Shown here: positions 63,470 to 64,000 of the stretch, in pieces
How positions within the stretch are numbered: position 1 is the stretch's first letter
How the letters are laid out: each line of letters starts with the position of its first letter
Assembly (NCBI RefSeq): GCF_001463905.1
Contig: NZ_BBWR01000015.1
Coordinates: 1-64,000 of the forward strand
Reading direction: 5' to 3'
Length of the DNA stretch: 64,000 nt
Origin: Aureimonas frigidaquae
Lineage (GTDB): Bacteria > Pseudomonadota > Alphaproteobacteria > Rhizobiales > Rhizobiaceae
Notes under the pieces: generated by a model
The model's database searches: none
Told to the model about the DNA's origin: nothing
Seen by the model: only the letters and a program-made list of their open reading frames with translations
Program-made: the position numbers and the translations under genes

Positions 63470-64000
63470 ATGTCCGCAAATCCCCAGAGTGCAGGCCTTG
63501 TCCACATCCGCGCGCCGAAGGCGCCGGCCACGGTGGAGGGAACGGAGATCGAGTCCACGGTCCGGACCATCCTTTCGGATGTCGCGCGGGAGGGGGACGA
63601 CGCCGTCCGGCGCTACAGCATGCGCTTCGACGGCGCGGCGCCGGAACGTTTCGAGGTGAGCGCGGCGGAAAAGCAGGCCGCCGTCGATGCGCTCGACCCG
63701 GAAGCGCGCGAGGACATGGAATTCGCCATCGAGCAGGTGCGCCGCTTCGCGCAGGCGCAGCGCGACACCATGCTGCCGCTCGAGATCGAAACCCTGCCGG
63801 GCCTGCATCTCGGCCATCGGATCATTCCGATCCGCCGGGTCGGCGCCTATGTGCCCGGCGGGCGCTATCCGCTCCTGTCTGCGCCGGTCATGACCATCGT
63901 TCCGGCAACGGTGGCAGGCTGCGCCGAAATCGTCGCCTGCCTTCCGCCGACGGCGCATCAGGCCATGGTGGCCGGCTGCCATCTGTCGGGGGCGACGCGC
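63470..64000 (+). CDS. Histidinol dehydrogenase family protein, 3' part outside window
   Basis: NAD-dependent dehydrogenase of the HisD family; 177 codons seen of about 430. The segment RVGAYVPGGRYPLLSAPVMT, then IVPATVAGC, is diagnostic. The start context (XRE-cupin regulator, polyamine-type transporter, class III aminotransferase) points to a catabolic homologue oxidising an amino or sulfonated alcohol rather than to histidine biosynthesis, but the His/Asp/Glu zinc ligands lie beyond position 64000. ATG 63470 is used; an in-frame ATG at 63396 would add a divergent leader. Confidence 0.88.
   Translation, partial: MSANPQSAGLVHIRAPKAPATVEGTEIESTVRTILSDVAREGDDAVRRYSMRFDGAAPERFEVSAAEKQAAVDALDPEAREDMEFAIEQVRRFAQAQRDTMLPLEIETLPGLHLGHRIIPIRRVGAYVPGGRYPLLSAPVMTIVPATVAGCAEIVACLPPTAHQAMVAGCHLSGATR

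Noticed and set aside
1-64000. tRNA or rRNA genes, integrase or attachment sites
   Set aside because: No tRNA cloverleaf with TTCGA-type T-loop and 3' acceptor pairing, no rRNA sequence and no integrase motif were found by reading both strands; a covariance search would be the decisive test.

Overview
The window is GC-rich DNA (roughly two thirds G+C by eye), densely coded in short operons, and most likely chromosomal DNA of a Hyphomicrobiales (Rhizobiales) alphaproteobacterium. The pointers are a fused anthranilate synthase TrpE(G) behind a tryptophan leader peptide that looks leaderless as in Sinorhizobium, ChvE/GguA/GguB sugar transport, choline-type ChoV/ChoW, a MoxR-DUF58-DUF4159 operon, and a DUF1285-NUDIX-CCA operon. 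I cannot fix the genus from sequence alone. Both edges cut genes: deoB on the left (minus strand) and a histidinol dehydrogenase family gene on the right (plus strand).

Layout. 1-6107: phosphopentomutase, a CpaE/TadZ-like ATPase, an M17 aminopeptidase coupled to an NlpC/P60 hydrolase, and a convergent choV-choW pair without choX. 6321-14095: fhs, the trp attenuator with trpE(G), a CDF metal transporter, and leuA behind its own leader peptide with five consecutive Leu codons; then a small membrane protein. 14072-20631: accessory metabolism and transport (BenE, an EamA exporter divergent from a LysR regulator, metallophosphoesterase, NUDIX, xi-class glutathione transferase, GNAT). 20731-28683: an accessory island of four RTX calcium-binding proteins, all on the minus strand, less GC-rich than its surroundings, sharing one C-terminal module; one is frameshifted and one carries a subtilisin plus a P-domain. 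28935-41218: patatin, the MoxR operon of four coupled genes, the DUF1285-NUDIX-CCA operon, DUF1059, a PepSY-like secreted protein and an RsuA-type pseudouridine synthase. 41202-52366: a GntR regulator divergent from a nine-gene operon. 52490-64000: purU-folD, a hybrid histidine kinase, and a polyamine-type ABC transporter with a class III aminotransferase, an XRE-cupin regulator and the cut histidinol dehydrogenase homologue.

How the genes work together. The 42-52 kb operon encodes a nearly self-sufficient oxidative (De Ley-Doudoroff) route for galactose: uptake by ChvE-GguAB, mutarotation by GalM, oxidation by a Gfo/Idh/MocA sugar dehydrogenase, lactone hydrolysis by an SMP-30 lactonase, dehydration by an IlvD/Edd-family sugar acid dehydratase, phosphorylation by DgoK and cleavage by DgoA. 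fhs, purU and folD together interconvert formate, formyl-THF and methylene-THF. trpE(G) and leuA are both preceded by leader ORFs of the ribosome-stalling type.

The least explained material is the RTX island: shared C-terminal module with an invariant cysteine, an approximately 85-residue composite repeat, no type I secretion genes in the window, an 8-bp near-duplication that breaks one paralogue, and a 616-bp gene-free interval with a perfect 14-bp palindrome just upstream of one start codon. A second regulatory lead is a motif shared by the two promoter regions that flank the XRE-cupin gene.
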